The notes beneath the pieces were generated by a model. The model did no database searches, had not been told where the DNA came from, and saw nothing but the letters and a program-made list of their open reading frames with translations. This document shows, piece by piece, positions 41,116-49,663 of a stretch of DNA of 58,380 bases. The stretch's first letter is position 1, and every line of letters begins with the position of its first letter. A program made the position numbers and the translations under genes. Source of the DNA: BOG-1184 sp049514575 (GTDB lineage: Bacteria; Fibrobacterota; Chitinivibrionia; Chitinivibrionales; Chitinispirillaceae). The stretch lies in NCBI GenBank assembly GCA_049514575.1, contig JBEKUX010000013.1, positions 1 through 58,380 on the forward strand. Direction: 5' to 3'.

Positions 41116-41223
41116 ATGAAACAGCACTCAAACACCGTCATTGCCTGCGCATCGCTATGCATCATCTCCCTCATTCTGGCGCATGCGATCACCAACCGCA
41201 ATAAAGCAAACAACGCGAAATAA
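41116..41223 (+). CDS. 35-residue membrane peptide
   Basis: A near-perfect ribosome site (AAAGGAGGCAACAC) precedes MKQHSNTVIACASLCIISLILAH and ends RNKANNAK. It has one hydrophobic helix (residues 6-23) and a basic tail. The stop lies 17 bp before the hexokinase start, so the two are probably co-transcribed. It is too short for ordinary gene finders. It may be a small regulatory membrane protein; nothing more can be said from sequence. Confidence 0.6.
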   Translation: MKQHSNTVIACASLCIISLILAHAITNRNKANNAK

Positions 41224-41240
41224 AATAAGGGCCGGGAATA

Positions 41241-42536
41241 ATGACCTCTGATAGAAAGTACCCTGATTTTTTATCGAAGCACCGCCTGCTCGCGGACCAG
41301 TACGACGCGGAAGAGATCATCGCGGCGTTCCACGACGAAATGGCCAGGGGACTGGCCGGCAGGCAATCCAGCCTCGCCATGATCCCGAGTTACGTCCCGG
41401 TACCAAACACTCCCCCGAAAAACGAGAAAATCATCGTGCTCGACGCGGGCGGCACCAATTTCCGCACCGCAATCATCCGGTTCGACGAGGAGAGCATACC
41501 GCACCGGGAGTATTTAACCAACACGGCCATGCCGGGCATTGACAAAGAAGTGACAACGGAGGAATTCTTCGGCCGGATCGCCGAAAGTCTTCGGCCGGTG
41601 CTGAACGAAAGCAGAAGGCTGGGTTTCTGTTTTTCGTATCCTGCGACCATCGACCGGCAGCGCGACGGCACGCTGCTCTACTGGACAAAAGAGATCAAGG
41701 CGCCGGGCGTGGTGGGCAAAAAAATCCTCGCGAACCTCGCGGAAACGCTGCGGCAGCGGAACCTCCCGGTGCCCGAAGCCATGCTTGTCCTCAACGATAC
41801 AGTCGCGTCGCTCATGGCGGGCGTGGCCGCGGTAAAATTTTCGCCGCGCTATAACTACGCAGGGTTCATCCTCGGCACCGGCACCAACACCTCATACGTG
41901 GAGTCCAACACGTCCATTACAAAGGACCCGGATGCTCTTTTGACAGGCGGGAGCCAGGCCATCAATGTCGAGTCCGCCAATTTCAGCAGGATCGAGCGGG
42001 GCGGCATCGACATCGCCTTTGATAAAACCACGAGCTCGCCGGGAAAATGCACGCTCGAAAAAATGGTCTCAGGCGCGTACCTCGGCCCGCTCTGCCATGC
42101 CGCGATCAAAACGGCAGCGGCCGAAGGCGTGGTCTCCCCTGTTGCGGCCGGCTGTTTCGAAAAAATCGAAGTTTTGCAGACAAAAAATCTGGACGCGATA
42201 CTTGACGGCTCGTTTAAAACCCTGAAGAAATTCAGTTTCCTGCCCGGGCAGGACGCCGGTGCACTCGGCTCGATCGCATCCGCAATAGTGGAGCGCGCGG
42301 CAAAGCTCACGGCGATAAACCTTGCCGCCGTAATACTGAAGTCGGCCGGAAACGGACCGGCAAGGAAAAAAGTGTGCGTGTCCGCCGACGGGAGCGTGTA
42401 TTACAAACTCCACTCGTTCAAGGCGCGTGCAGAAAAGCATCTCGCCGGAATCCTCTCGCCGCACGGCGTCGAGTACGAAATAGTCAACGTCGACGAAGCG
42501 CCCATCATCGGCACTGCCGTGGCAGGGCTCACCTGA
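41241..42536 (+). CDS. hexokinase (eukaryote-type family)
   Basis: 431 residues. Phosphorylates glucose or other hexoses with ATP. Motifs of the hexokinase 1/2 family: LDAGGTNFRTA (phosphate 1), FCFSYPATID (sugar-binding region), VLNDTVASLMAG with the catalytic Asp, ILGTGTNTSYVE, and VESANF. This family is distinct from the bacterial ROK/Glk glucokinases and is scattered among Bacteroidota, spirochaetes and relatives. Follows the 35-residue peptide by 17 bp. In the same neighbourhood as secreted glycosidases, it fits intake of released sugars. Confidence 0.92.
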   Translation: MTSDRKYPDFLSKHRLLADQYDAEEIIAAFHDEMARGLAGRQSSLAMIPSYVPVPNTPPKNEKIIVLDAGGTNFRTAIIRFDEESIPHREYLTNTAMPGIDKEVTTEEFFGRIAESLRPVLNESRRLGFCFSYPATIDRQRDGTLLYWTKEIKAPGVVGKKILANLAETLRQRNLPVPEAMLVLNDTVASLMAGVAAVKFSPRYNYAGFILGTGTNTSYVESNTSITKDPDALLTGGSQAINVESANFSRIERGGIDIAFDKTTSSPGKCTLEKMVSGAYLGPLCHAAIKTAAAEGVVSPVAAGCFEKIEVLQTKNLDAILDGSFKTLKKFSFLPGQDAGALGSIASAIVERAAKLTAINLAAVILKSAGNGPARKKVCVSADGSVYYKLHSFKARAEKHLAGILSPHGVEYEIVNVDEAPIIGTAVAGLT

Positions 42537-42630
42537 CCTGGCAGTCATCGCGGCAGGGATTATTATTTCAACTTTTGCTTAACAGGGGACAATCAATCGA
42601 ACAATGCATCGTCTATAACAGCGGATCACT

Positions 42631-42993
42631 ATGAACAAAAAAGAAATGATACGTAATTACAAGCAGACCGTTCAGCCCATGGGGATTTACCGGATAAAGA
42701 ACCTGAAAAACGGCAGGATATTCATCGGAAGCGCAAAGGACCTGCGGGGAATAATAAACAGCAATAAATTTCAGTTGAAAAGCGGCCGGCATTTCAACAG
42801 GGAACTGCAGAAAGACTTTGATGAAACCGGCGAGGAAGGTTTTTCTTTTGACATTTTAGACTATTTAAAACCGAAAGAAGAGCCGAATTATGATTACACC
42901 GGGGAATTGAAAGTGCTCGAGGAAATGTGGCTGGAGAAGCTTGAGCCGTATGATGAAAAAGGGTATAATACCAGGAACAAGCCGTCGTCATGA
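42631..42993 (+). CDS. GIY-YIG domain protein
   Basis: 120 residues. GIYRIKNLKNGRIFIGS matches the GIY-(10/11)-YIG motif in the variant where YIG becomes FIG, followed by a KFQLKSGRHFNRELQKDF segment and a terminal LEEMWLEKLEPYDEKGYN, the conserved Glu-containing C-terminal helix. Small stand-alone GIY-YIG proteins of this subtype (KIFIGS..KFQL..H.N..LQ) are known from several phyla but are uncharacterised. Possible DNA or RNA endonuclease. Not linked by function to hexokinase, although only 94 bp separate them. Confidence 0.75.
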   Translation: MNKKEMIRNYKQTVQPMGIYRIKNLKNGRIFIGSAKDLRGIINSNKFQLKSGRHFNRELQKDFDETGEEGFSFDILDYLKPKEEPNYDYTGELKVLEEMWLEKLEPYDEKGYNTRNKPSS

Positions 42994-43123
42994 CCAATCA
43001 CATGAAGCTCCTTTAAAAAGAAGCGGTTAGCTCTTTTTTTTGTGGCGTCTGGTTTTGCCCGTTGTTTATTTTGCCTTCTCGTTTTTTCGCTTTCGCCCTA
43101 ACCCATCATCGTACGGAACAATA

Positions 43124-43969
43124 GTGAAGCACGTACTGCCTTCAGTGCTGTTGATCATATTTGCCGGCGGCCCCCTTACCGGCGTGCTCGCCCAGAAGTA
43201 CCTTACCGGGGAGCTTTCCGGAAACTATCCTGCGGCGGAATATTCCATTTCAGGAAATGTTTTTGTCCTCCCTAAAACGACGCTCTCGTTCGCGCCCGGA
43301 AGCGTTTTGCGTTTTGAGAATTTCACCGGCATTCTGGTGCGGGGCGCACTCGTCTGCAAAGGAACGCAGCAGCAGCCCGTAGTCTTCACTTCATCACGCG
43401 ACGTGCCGGGCGGTCCAGGGAATGCGGCGAATGCGTTCGACTGGAACGGCATAAAGGTGACTGCGGAAGCCTTCGGTATCACGCTCGAACATTGCATTGT
43501 CGCCTACAGCACGTACGGGCTTACTCTCGAGTCGAACACTACCCCTGTGGCGCTGAAGGAAATTACCTTTCACCATAACGGCTCCGCGTCATTCAGCAGA
43601 GAGAAGAGGATGCTGCCGGTTACGGAAAACGCACCGCTCTCCTTCAACTGGCCGGAATTACCCAGGGCAAAAACCGAGGGAAAGAAACCGGCGAAACAGA
43701 ATGCCGGGAACGCAGACAAACCTCAGGCGGCGTGGAAAAAAACGGTGAGGACCGCCGGCGCAGGCGCTGCGCTTGCGGGCGGGGCCCTGTGGCTTACAGG
43801 GCATCTCTGCGCCGAGCATTACAACAACCTCATGATGAAACCCGGAACGCCGCTTGCCGTCGCCAACGGCTATAAAAACTCGCGTGACGGCTGGATAACC
43901 GCCGGAAATATCGGGATCGGACTTCTTGCGGCAGGGGCAGCTGCATTTACCGTGACGTTTGTCTTTTAA
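43124..43969 (+). CDS. secreted beta-helix protein with C-terminal membrane segments
   Basis: 281 residues from a GTG start (43124); the frame extends upstream without a better site. Signal peptide VLPSVLLIIFAGGPLTGVLAQ. Residues ~30-165 have right-handed beta-helix rungs (YSISGNVFVLPKTTLSFAPGSVLRF; GILVRGALVCKGTQQQPVVFTSS). A Lys/Pro-rich linker (~185-205) leads to two hydrophobic stretches (AGAGAALAGGALWLTG; IGIGLLAAGAAAFTVTFVF), so the C-terminus is membrane-bound. The middle cytoplasmic or periplasmic loop contains AEHYNNLMM. Unknown function, perhaps surface carbohydrate binding. Confidence 0.6.
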   Translation: MKHVLPSVLLIIFAGGPLTGVLAQKYLTGELSGNYPAAEYSISGNVFVLPKTTLSFAPGSVLRFENFTGILVRGALVCKGTQQQPVVFTSSRDVPGGPGNAANAFDWNGIKVTAEAFGITLEHCIVAYSTYGLTLESNTTPVALKEITFHHNGSASFSREKRMLPVTENAPLSFNWPELPRAKTEGKKPAKQNAGNADKPQAAWKKTVRTAGAGAALAGGALWLTGHLCAEHYNNLMMKPGTPLAVANGYKNSRDGWITAGNIGIGLLAAGAAAFTVTFVF

Positions 43970-44023
43970 CTTCGATTATGACTGTTACACCCATCACCTC
44001 ACCATATCCACAAGGAGTTTGCC

Positions 44024-46771
44024 ATGAAGTTCAGATTGCTGTCCATCGTTCCTGCGGCGTTGGTCGTTTTCGCCATTTGCAATAAATATCCGAATCAAGC
44101 GCCCGGAGACTTCCACCTGAGTGCAGTATGGCCGGCGCACCCCGATTCGCTCGCACTGTTTACAAACTATAATTTTTCGTATCAGACAGGGAAAGATGCG
44201 TTCGACAACCTGTATGCATATACCGTACCGGCCGGGTTTATCGATACATCCGTTTCCGTCACGTGGAACCTCTCGGCGAAAACAGGTACGGTCTATTTCA
44301 TCAAGACCGGCCAATGCCGGATCTACATTGCCGGCAGGACTTCCGACAACAGGCGCTTCGTTGACTCCTGCCTCGTCACTGTCCGCAATCCCTTTGGCAT
44401 AACTGGCGATACGGCCATCGGCGTCAATGACATGGCGAAACTCTTCCTTGCTCCTCGATCCGATCTTGCCTCCCTGGCCTCCAGCGCCATGGTCGAGTGG
44501 AAAGCCAACGGCGTCAGTATTGAAGTCATTAAGGTCACCGACACTTTCAGCTTCTCTAATGCTATAATCAATACTTATTCGATCATCGCCTCTTTTGTAG
44601 ATACCGCAAGGGGTGATGCCGCGCCGATCGATACCTTCCCGTTGAAAATCGGAGACTACCAGCTTAAAGCGACCTGGCCCGCGCACCCGGATTCGCTGGC
44701 GCTGTTTACAAACTATACATTCTCCTACCAGACCGGGCTGGATCCGTTCGGCAACATGTCTGCTTATACGGTCCCGGCCGGATTTATCGACACTGCTGCT
44801 TCCGTCGCCTGGAACCTTTCCCAGAAAACCGGCACCGTCTATTTCATCAAAACCGGCCAGTGCCGGATATACATGGCCGGCAAGGTTTCCGGCGGCGGGA
44901 CATTAAGGGACTCCTGCCTCGTCACTGTCCGCAATCCCTTCGGCATAACCGGAGATACGGCCGTGGACATCAGGGACACGGCGAAGCTCTTCCTTGCTCC
45001 GCGACCCGATCCTGCCTCACTGGCTTACTGGACCAGGGTCGAGTGGAAGATCAACGGCGTTTCCAAAGTGACAGGCGTCACCGACACCTTTAAATTTTCC
45101 GATTCCATTGCCGGCACGTATTCGATCATCGCCTCTTTTGTAGATACCGCACACAGGGACACGGCGCGGCTCGATACCTTACCGTTGAAAATCAGTAACT
45201 ACCACCTGAAAGGAACGTGGCCAGCGCACCCCGACTCTCTGGCGCTGTTTACAAAATATACTTTCTCCTACCAGACCGGGTTGGACCCGTTCGACAGTAT
45301 GTATGCGTATACGGTCCCGGCCGGGTTCATCGACAGCACGGCCTCGGTCACCTGGAACCTATCGCAGAAAACCGGCACCGTCTATTTCATTAAAACCGGT
45401 CAGTGCCGGTTCTACTTGGCAGGCAGGACTTCCGACAACAGGCGCTTCGAGGACTCCTGCCCCGTCACTGTCCGCAATCCCTTCGGCATAACCGGAGATA
45501 CGCTCATCGGAATAAATGAGACGGCGAGGTTCACCCTTGTTCCGCGTCCCGACCCCGTTTCAATGGCCCCCGGAACCATGGTCAAGTGGGAAAACGACAA
45601 CGGCCTTACTTTCACCAGGGTTTTAAATGTCTCCGACACGTTTTTATTCAATAGTATCCAAACCGGCACCACTACCGGCGTCTATCCGATCATTGCGTCT
45701 TTAATCGATACCGTTCATCGGGACACGGCGCGGATCGATACCTTAACATTGAAAATCTGGTATCGTATAAAAACCACCCCTTTCGGGACCGGCAGCGGCA
45801 CCATCTTACCGGTCAACCCGTGCGTCGCACCCGGTGACAGTCAGGCTTTTACTATTACGCCGGCCACTGGTTCGGTTATCGCAAAACTTTTTAAGGGGGG
45901 CACGGAAGTGACCGCACTCACTACCTGTAAATGGACAAACGTGACCGCTCCCGACAGCCTCGGCGTGATGTTTTACGCGGTGCCGGCGCAGTCAAAGCCG
46001 ATACCGGCGAAGGGTGTTACTTTTTCAATGGGCACGGACAATGCTTCTCTCGGTTCTTATGGTCCGGCGCACAACGTTACCCTGAGCTACGATTATTATA
46101 TGGATTCCACCGAAGTGACGCAGAACGACTACTTTGTTCTCATGGGCGTTAATCCGTCATTTTTTATCGGGAATGTAAATCGACCGGTGGACAGTCTCAC
46201 GTGGTTTGACGCAGTGCTGTACTGCAATGCTCGCAGCAAGCGGGACAACCTGGATACCGTGTACAGCTATGCTTCAATCATTGGAACACGCGGCAATGGA
46301 ACTACCGCTCTCGCCGGTTTGGTAATAGACCGGTCGAAAATCGGATACCGTCTTCCGTTCGAGGACGAGTGTGAGTATGCATGCCGGGCAGGAACAACGA
46401 CCGAGTATTACTGGGGCCGCGGCTATCCGGTCACGACACATGACGATACGCTGGCGCTGGATAGCAATGTTGTTTGGCACCATAATTCGCCTTCGGGCAC
46501 ACAACCGGTTGCAACAAAAAAGCCTAATACCTTTGGATTGTACGATATCATAGGCAATGTCACTGAATGGTGCAATGATTGGTATGTAACGTATACCGCA
46601 ACCCCGCTGACCGACCCGACCGGCCCGGCGAGCGGAACTTACCGCGTCGAGCGCGGCGGCGCATGGTCCCAGATCGCCGACTACTGTTTCACTTCCGCAG
46701 GCCGGTATTACCTGAGTCCGCCTTCGCGCGGTAATATTTATGGTTTCAGGGCAGTGTTGCAGTCAAAATAA
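44024..46771 (+). CDS. lipoprotein with three ~182-residue repeats and C-terminal FGE/SUMF1-like domain
   Basis: 915 residues. The signal ends VFAIC-NKYPNQAPG, a possible lipoprotein. Three tandem units (WPAHPDSLALFT to NPFGITGDT to IIASxxDT, residues ~36-580) recur every 181-182 residues. An InlB_B-like stretch (TTPFGTGSGTILPVNPC) then leads to a formylglycine-generating-enzyme-like domain (~655-915; MDSTEVTQNDYFVLMGVNPS; YRLPFEDECEYACRAGT; GLYDIIGNVTEWCNDW; VERGGAW). Only one of the two catalytic cysteines is kept: the first is Ser in GGAWSQIADYC. It is probably a structural or binding domain, not an FGE, as in GldJ/GldK-like lipoproteins. Ribosome site CAAGGAGTTTGCC. Confidence 0.85.
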   Translation: MKFRLLSIVPAALVVFAICNKYPNQAPGDFHLSAVWPAHPDSLALFTNYNFSYQTGKDAFDNLYAYTVPAGFIDTSVSVTWNLSAKTGTVYFIKTGQCRIYIAGRTSDNRRFVDSCLVTVRNPFGITGDTAIGVNDMAKLFLAPRSDLASLASSAMVEWKANGVSIEVIKVTDTFSFSNAIINTYSIIASFVDTARGDAAPIDTFPLKIGDYQLKATWPAHPDSLALFTNYTFSYQTGLDPFGNMSAYTVPAGFIDTAASVAWNLSQKTGTVYFIKTGQCRIYMAGKVSGGGTLRDSCLVTVRNPFGITGDTAVDIRDTAKLFLAPRPDPASLAYWTRVEWKINGVSKVTGVTDTFKFSDSIAGTYSIIASFVDTAHRDTARLDTLPLKISNYHLKGTWPAHPDSLALFTKYTFSYQTGLDPFDSMYAYTVPAGFIDSTASVTWNLSQKTGTVYFIKTGQCRFYLAGRTSDNRRFEDSCPVTVRNPFGITGDTLIGINETARFTLVPRPDPVSMAPGTMVKWENDNGLTFTRVLNVSDTFLFNSIQTGTTTGVYPIIASLIDTVHRDTARIDTLTLKIWYRIKTTPFGTGSGTILPVNPCVAPGDSQAFTITPATGSVIAKLFKGGTEVTALTTCKWTNVTAPDSLGVMFYAVPAQSKPIPAKGVTFSMGTDNASLGSYGPAHNVTLSYDYYMDSTEVTQNDYFVLMGVNPSFFIGNVNRPVDSLTWFDAVLYCNARSKRDNLDTVYSYASIIGTRGNGTTALAGLVIDRSKIGYRLPFEDECEYACRAGTTTEYYWGRGYPVTTHDDTLALDSNVVWHHNSPSGTQPVATKKPNTFGLYDIIGNVTEWCNDWYVTYTATPLTDPTGPASGTYRVERGGAWSQIADYCFTSAGRYYLSPPSRGNIYGFRAVLQSK
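44135..45766 (+). repeat. three direct intragenic repeats of ~545 bp
   Basis: GCGCACC.GA.TC starts units at 44135, 44681 and 45224, spaced 546 and 543 bp. Long identical DNA blocks remain, e.g. around TCCTGCCTCGTCACTGTCCG and CATCGCCTCTTTTGTAGATA, so duplication is recent enough for recombination to change copy number in frame. Confidence 0.85.
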
Positions 46772-46774
46772 AAA

Positions 46775-46845
46775 AAACACATGCCGGCAAGCTATGTCTA
46801 CTGGAGGGGGGAGGAAGGTAGACCAAACCATACCGGCATGTGTTT
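46775..46845 (+). other. nested hairpin with G-rich apical loop (terminator or RNA element)
   Basis: The outer stem AAACACATGCCGG/CCGGCATGTGTTT (13 bp) encloses an inner stem GTCTAC/GTAGAC (46796-46801, 46818-46823) whose 16-nt loop is TGGAGGGGGGAGGAAG. It begins 3 bp after the stop of the repeat/FGE gene. It can act as a terminator in either direction, because A/T runs flank the stem, but the large structured loop containing GGAGG repeats is more than a terminator needs. Confidence 0.5.
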
Positions 46846-46911
46846 AAAATCATCTTTATCGCAAGCTAACAACATATAATACGTTCGTAACGCCAAAATA
46901 TTGTCTCAGTA

Positions 46912-46943
46912 TATCAGTGTATTAGTGTATTAGTGTATCAGTA
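46912..46943. repeat. tandem octamer TATYAGTG (x4)
   Basis: TATCAGTG, TATTAGTG, TATTAGTG and TATCAGTA lie head to tail, with a degenerate fifth unit after. They end just 3' to the HsmA-like gene, which terminates at 46947 on the minus strand. Confidence 0.7.
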
Positions 46944-46946
46944 TAT

Positions 46947-47339
46947 TCAGTATAAATGAAACATGGCGATGAATCCGCCGGCAAAATAGGCGATCACCCA
47001 CCAGAGGTACGCAATGCGGGTATAGAGATGCAGGTTTTTTGAAACCGTTTCGGTTTTCTTCAGCCGCGGCCGCAGCCGCGATTTCCAGATCAGGACCGTA
47101 TCAATCAGCATACCACCCAGGGCCGAGTACCCCATAACGCCGTGAAATGTGATCGGTATCCGGTGCGAGCCGATGATCATGAAAATTGTGGCCGTGATGT
47201 CCAGACAAATGCCTGCGGTCAGGAACAGCAGGACAAAACCGGAGATTTTCCGCTTCCGCTGTTCGCTTATCACCGCAATGGAATAGGATATAAGGGCAAC
47301 GGTGACGATCACGGTCCCGGCAATGAGCGTCGGATTCAT
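46947..47339 (-). CDS. TIGR03987/HsmA-like small membrane protein
   Basis: 130 residues from the ATG at 47339. Four membrane helices (LIAGTVIVTVALISYSIAVI; FVLLFLTAGICLDITATIFMII; ITFHGVMGYSALGGMLIDTV; LYTRIAYLWWVIAYFAGGFIA). The conserved HGxxGY and final IAYFAGGF fit the TIGR03987 family. It starts 2 bp after the stop of the RMD1-like gene, so the pair is one operon. A His-containing helix could bind haem, but this is speculation. Confidence 0.7.
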   Translation of the reverse strand: MNPTLIAGTVIVTVALISYSIAVISEQRKRKISGFVLLFLTAGICLDITATIFMIIGSHRIPITFHGVMGYSALGGMLIDTVLIWKSRLRPRLKKTETVSKNLHLYTRIAYLWWVIAYFAGGFIAMFHLY

Positions 47340-47341
47340 GA

Positions 47342-48469
47342 TCACAGGCCGGGCAGATGTTTGGGATACATCATGAGAAGGACTTCGATGAGAATAAGTA
47401 TGATGATGATCCATTCAAGGAGCTCCAGCCGCTGTCCAGAGGCCCTGGAATGTATCTGCTGGTAGAAGTCTTCGATGGAATCGAGCTTGCGCAGGATGCT
47501 GGCGTTCCACTCGCTCACGTGAAAACGCTGTGCAGCCAGACGGTATACGCGCGCGAGGAACTGGTCGCCCAGAAGTTTGGGTGCATTGCTCACGCGCTCG
47601 AAAAGGATGGCGCCCTCGAGCTGCATCCGTGAAATCTGCCTGATGCTGCGCGCGGTCCAGCCGGGCAACCATCGCGACAGACGGCGCCGGCGCGACGTCA
47701 GATCATAGGAACGGTCGAGCGAAGCGTCGAGCTGATAGTCAAGAAAACGCAGCTCAAGAAGTTCCACGTTGGCGAATTCGAGCACCGCGCACACGTCATC
47801 CGCATCCCGGTCGAAGATCATGGCCGCGTTCCAGTCGATAAGCGTGATGTCGTCAAGGCCATAGGTGATGCAGCAGGCAAGCGAATCGCTGGTCTCCTGT
47901 TCCGAAAGCGCCTGCTGTTCGGCCCGCATAATCTGCGCCAGAATATTTCCGGCCCGTTTCGGCAGTTCGCCGGTCGGGCAGGAAAGGTCGAAATCCTTGA
48001 TTTCGAAAATCGAATAATCCTCAACCGGCGCTGCCATCAGGGGATGGTCGATGGCGTCACCAAGCACCTCCATGATCTCCCCGGCGCGGCGGCGGGAATC
48101 AATGCCGAGCGCGCCGCTTTTTTCGATTTCGATGCTCAATTCGCGCACCTTTTCCAGGTCGCCGGCAAAACCGATCTCATAGCTGATCGAAACCGCACCG
48201 AAGTCATAGAAGGTGAGTGACACGGAAGGCGATACCATAAAGTTTCCAACGGCGGGCAGGGCGGCTTCCTGGATGATGGTCAACGGCTGCGGATCGTAGC
48301 CGAAATATTTCGGCGCGCGCCGGTTACGGCTGGACAGCGTGGTGCTCTTGCCAAGCAGGGACATGCGCTCCTGGCACTTTGCCAGATCGGTTGACATGCC
48401 AATATCATAGGCATAGAAAAGATGGCAGATGCCGGTGCGGACTTTAAGTTCTAAAGCTTCATCGTTCAT
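47342..48469 (-). CDS. RMD1/DUF155 family protein
   Basis: 375 residues. Start at 48469 after GGAAGGCGCC. The C-terminal half (~170-370) is the DUF155 domain known from yeast RMD1/Mrx10 and mitochondrial RMND1: DDVCAVLEFANVELLELRFLDYQLD, SEWNASILRKLDSIEDFYQQI, RLELLEWIIIILILIEVLLM. A single C-terminal membrane helix anchors it. The eukaryotic members support mitochondrial translation or meiotic division; the bacterial role is unknown. It is followed 2 bp later by the TIGR03987-like membrane protein, so they may act together. Confidence 0.85.
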   Translation of the reverse strand: MNDEALELKVRTGICHLFYAYDIGMSTDLAKCQERMSLLGKSTTLSSRNRRAPKYFGYDPQPLTIIQEAALPAVGNFMVSPSVSLTFYDFGAVSISYEIGFAGDLEKVRELSIEIEKSGALGIDSRRRAGEIMEVLGDAIDHPLMAAPVEDYSIFEIKDFDLSCPTGELPKRAGNILAQIMRAEQQALSEQETSDSLACCITYGLDDITLIDWNAAMIFDRDADDVCAVLEFANVELLELRFLDYQLDASLDRSYDLTSRRRRLSRWLPGWTARSIRQISRMQLEGAILFERVSNAPKLLGDQFLARVYRLAAQRFHVSEWNASILRKLDSIEDFYQQIHSRASGQRLELLEWIIIILILIEVLLMMYPKHLPGL

Positions 48470-48612
48470 GGCGCCTTCCACTGGGGATCATTATCCTGAA
48501 ACGCCTGTTAAAAATAATTGTATTCCCAAGACCCGACCGCAAATCCTTTTCCTTATTTAATACTGTTGACTGTTTATACGGAGAAAGCGATTTTATAAAA
48601 AAGGAATTTATC

Positions 48613-49110
48613 ATGGATCACGGACACCAGCGTCAGAGGGAAATAATACTGCGGTTTGTCGCCGAACCGACCGACATGAATGTCTACGGCAAGGTGCACG
48701 GCGGCGCAGTCATGAAGTGGATCGACCAGGCAGGATACGCCTGCGCGGTCGGATGGAGCGGCTGTCCGTGCGTCACGGTATATGTGGGCGGCATCCGTTT
48801 TTATAAGCCCATCCTGATCGGGAATGTGGTCGAGGTGCACGCCAAGTTGATTTACACCGGCACCACCAGCATGCATATAGCGATCGATGTCAGCTCCGGG
48901 GACCTGAAAAAACAGGAACAGGTCCCGACCACCCATTGCGTCATCGTGTTTGTGGCCATTGACGGCAACGGCCAGCCGGTTAAAGTGCAGGCATGGGAAC
49001 CACGGACAAAAGAAGACCACGCTCTGCTGAAGTATGCCTCGCGCCTCATGGAACTCGGAAAAGAGCTGGAAGATGAAACCCGGCCGCATCTGCCAAAAAC
49101 GACTTCATGA
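48613..49110 (+). CDS. acyl-CoA thioesterase (YciA-like hotdog fold)
   Basis: 165 residues. Cytoplasmic hotdog-fold enzyme hydrolysing acyl-CoA. NVYGKVHGGAVMKWIDQAGYACAV contains the catalytic Asp region of YciA/BFIT/ACOT enzymes, and PTTHCVIVFVAID matches the second conserved strand. A 30-residue acidic C-terminal helix follows. AAAAAGGAATTTATC precedes the ATG. Divergent from the RMD1-like gene, with its own promoter. Confidence 0.92.
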   Translation: MDHGHQRQREIILRFVAEPTDMNVYGKVHGGAVMKWIDQAGYACAVGWSGCPCVTVYVGGIRFYKPILIGNVVEVHAKLIYTGTTSMHIAIDVSSGDLKKQEQVPTTHCVIVFVAIDGNGQPVKVQAWEPRTKEDHALLKYASRLMELGKELEDETRPHLPKTTS

Positions 49111-49176
49111 GCGCGATGCAGATGTTCCTCACCGGTATTTCACAACGGATGACACTGCGGTAAATCAGGGGCGCGC

Positions 49177-49482
49177 TTATATGGGGTTCTTTTTCAGCAT
49201 CGAAGCGCAGATCTTCTTTTTCATATCGCCGGAATATTTGAACAGCGGTACCAGCCTTTTATTAAGAGGAACGATTTCCCCGGTCTTTGGATTGCGCGCC
49301 GGACGCGGCTTGCGCATCTTCGTGTAAAAAGTCCCGAATCCGCGGATCTCGATGCAGTTCTGGCCTTCGAGATACTTGGATATCGTCTCGATCAGCTGCT
49401 CCACAACGATTTTGGTGTCCGACTGGGTGAGTCCGGTTCGTTCGGCTACCTGCGTAATCAGATCATGCTTGGTGGTGTTCAC
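49177..49482 (-). CDS. HU/IHF family DNA-binding protein
   Basis: 101 residues from a GTG start at 49482 (GGGAGGATACACC precedes it). Nucleoid-associated dimer that bends DNA. NTTKHDLITQVAERTGLTQSD forms the helical body, RGFGTFYTKMRKPRPARNPKTGE is the beta-arm with the conserved Arg-x-Gly-Phe-Gly and RNPKTGE. The C-terminal LFKYSGDMKKKI resembles the IHF-type tail. Upstream is an AT-rich promoter region. Confidence 0.93.
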   Translation of the reverse strand: MNTTKHDLITQVAERTGLTQSDTKIVVEQLIETISKYLEGQNCIEIRGFGTFYTKMRKPRPARNPKTGEIVPLNKRLVPLFKYSGDMKKKICASMLKKNPI

Positions 49483-49603
49483 GGTGTATCCTCCCGACAA
49501 GTACTTGAGTTCATTCTAAATATCTAATGGACGGCAAGAAAAGTCAAGAGGAAATTAATATGTCTGAAAATATCTTTCTTACAATATCTTAATGAAGAGT
49601 AAT

Positions 49604-49635
49604 GGATCACCGCAGGCTGAAGCCAGCGGTGATCC
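49604..49635. terminator. terminator-like hairpin downstream of metH
   Basis: GGATCACCGC and GCGGTGATCC form a 10-bp perfect stem around a 12-nt loop. Located 29 bp after the metH stop on the minus strand, with TTATTTAT on the plus side. Likely a metH terminator; U-run weak. Confidence 0.5.
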
Positions 49636-49663
49636 TTATTTATAACTTTTCCCATGTTATAAT

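Noticed and set aside
44135..45766. CRISPR array
   Set aside because: The repeats are ~545 bp, in frame and protein-coding; no short-repeat/spacer pattern anywhere in the window.
44024..46771. Active formylglycine-generating enzyme
   Set aside because: The first catalytic cysteine is Ser and no sulfatase gene is nearby, so only the fold is claimed.
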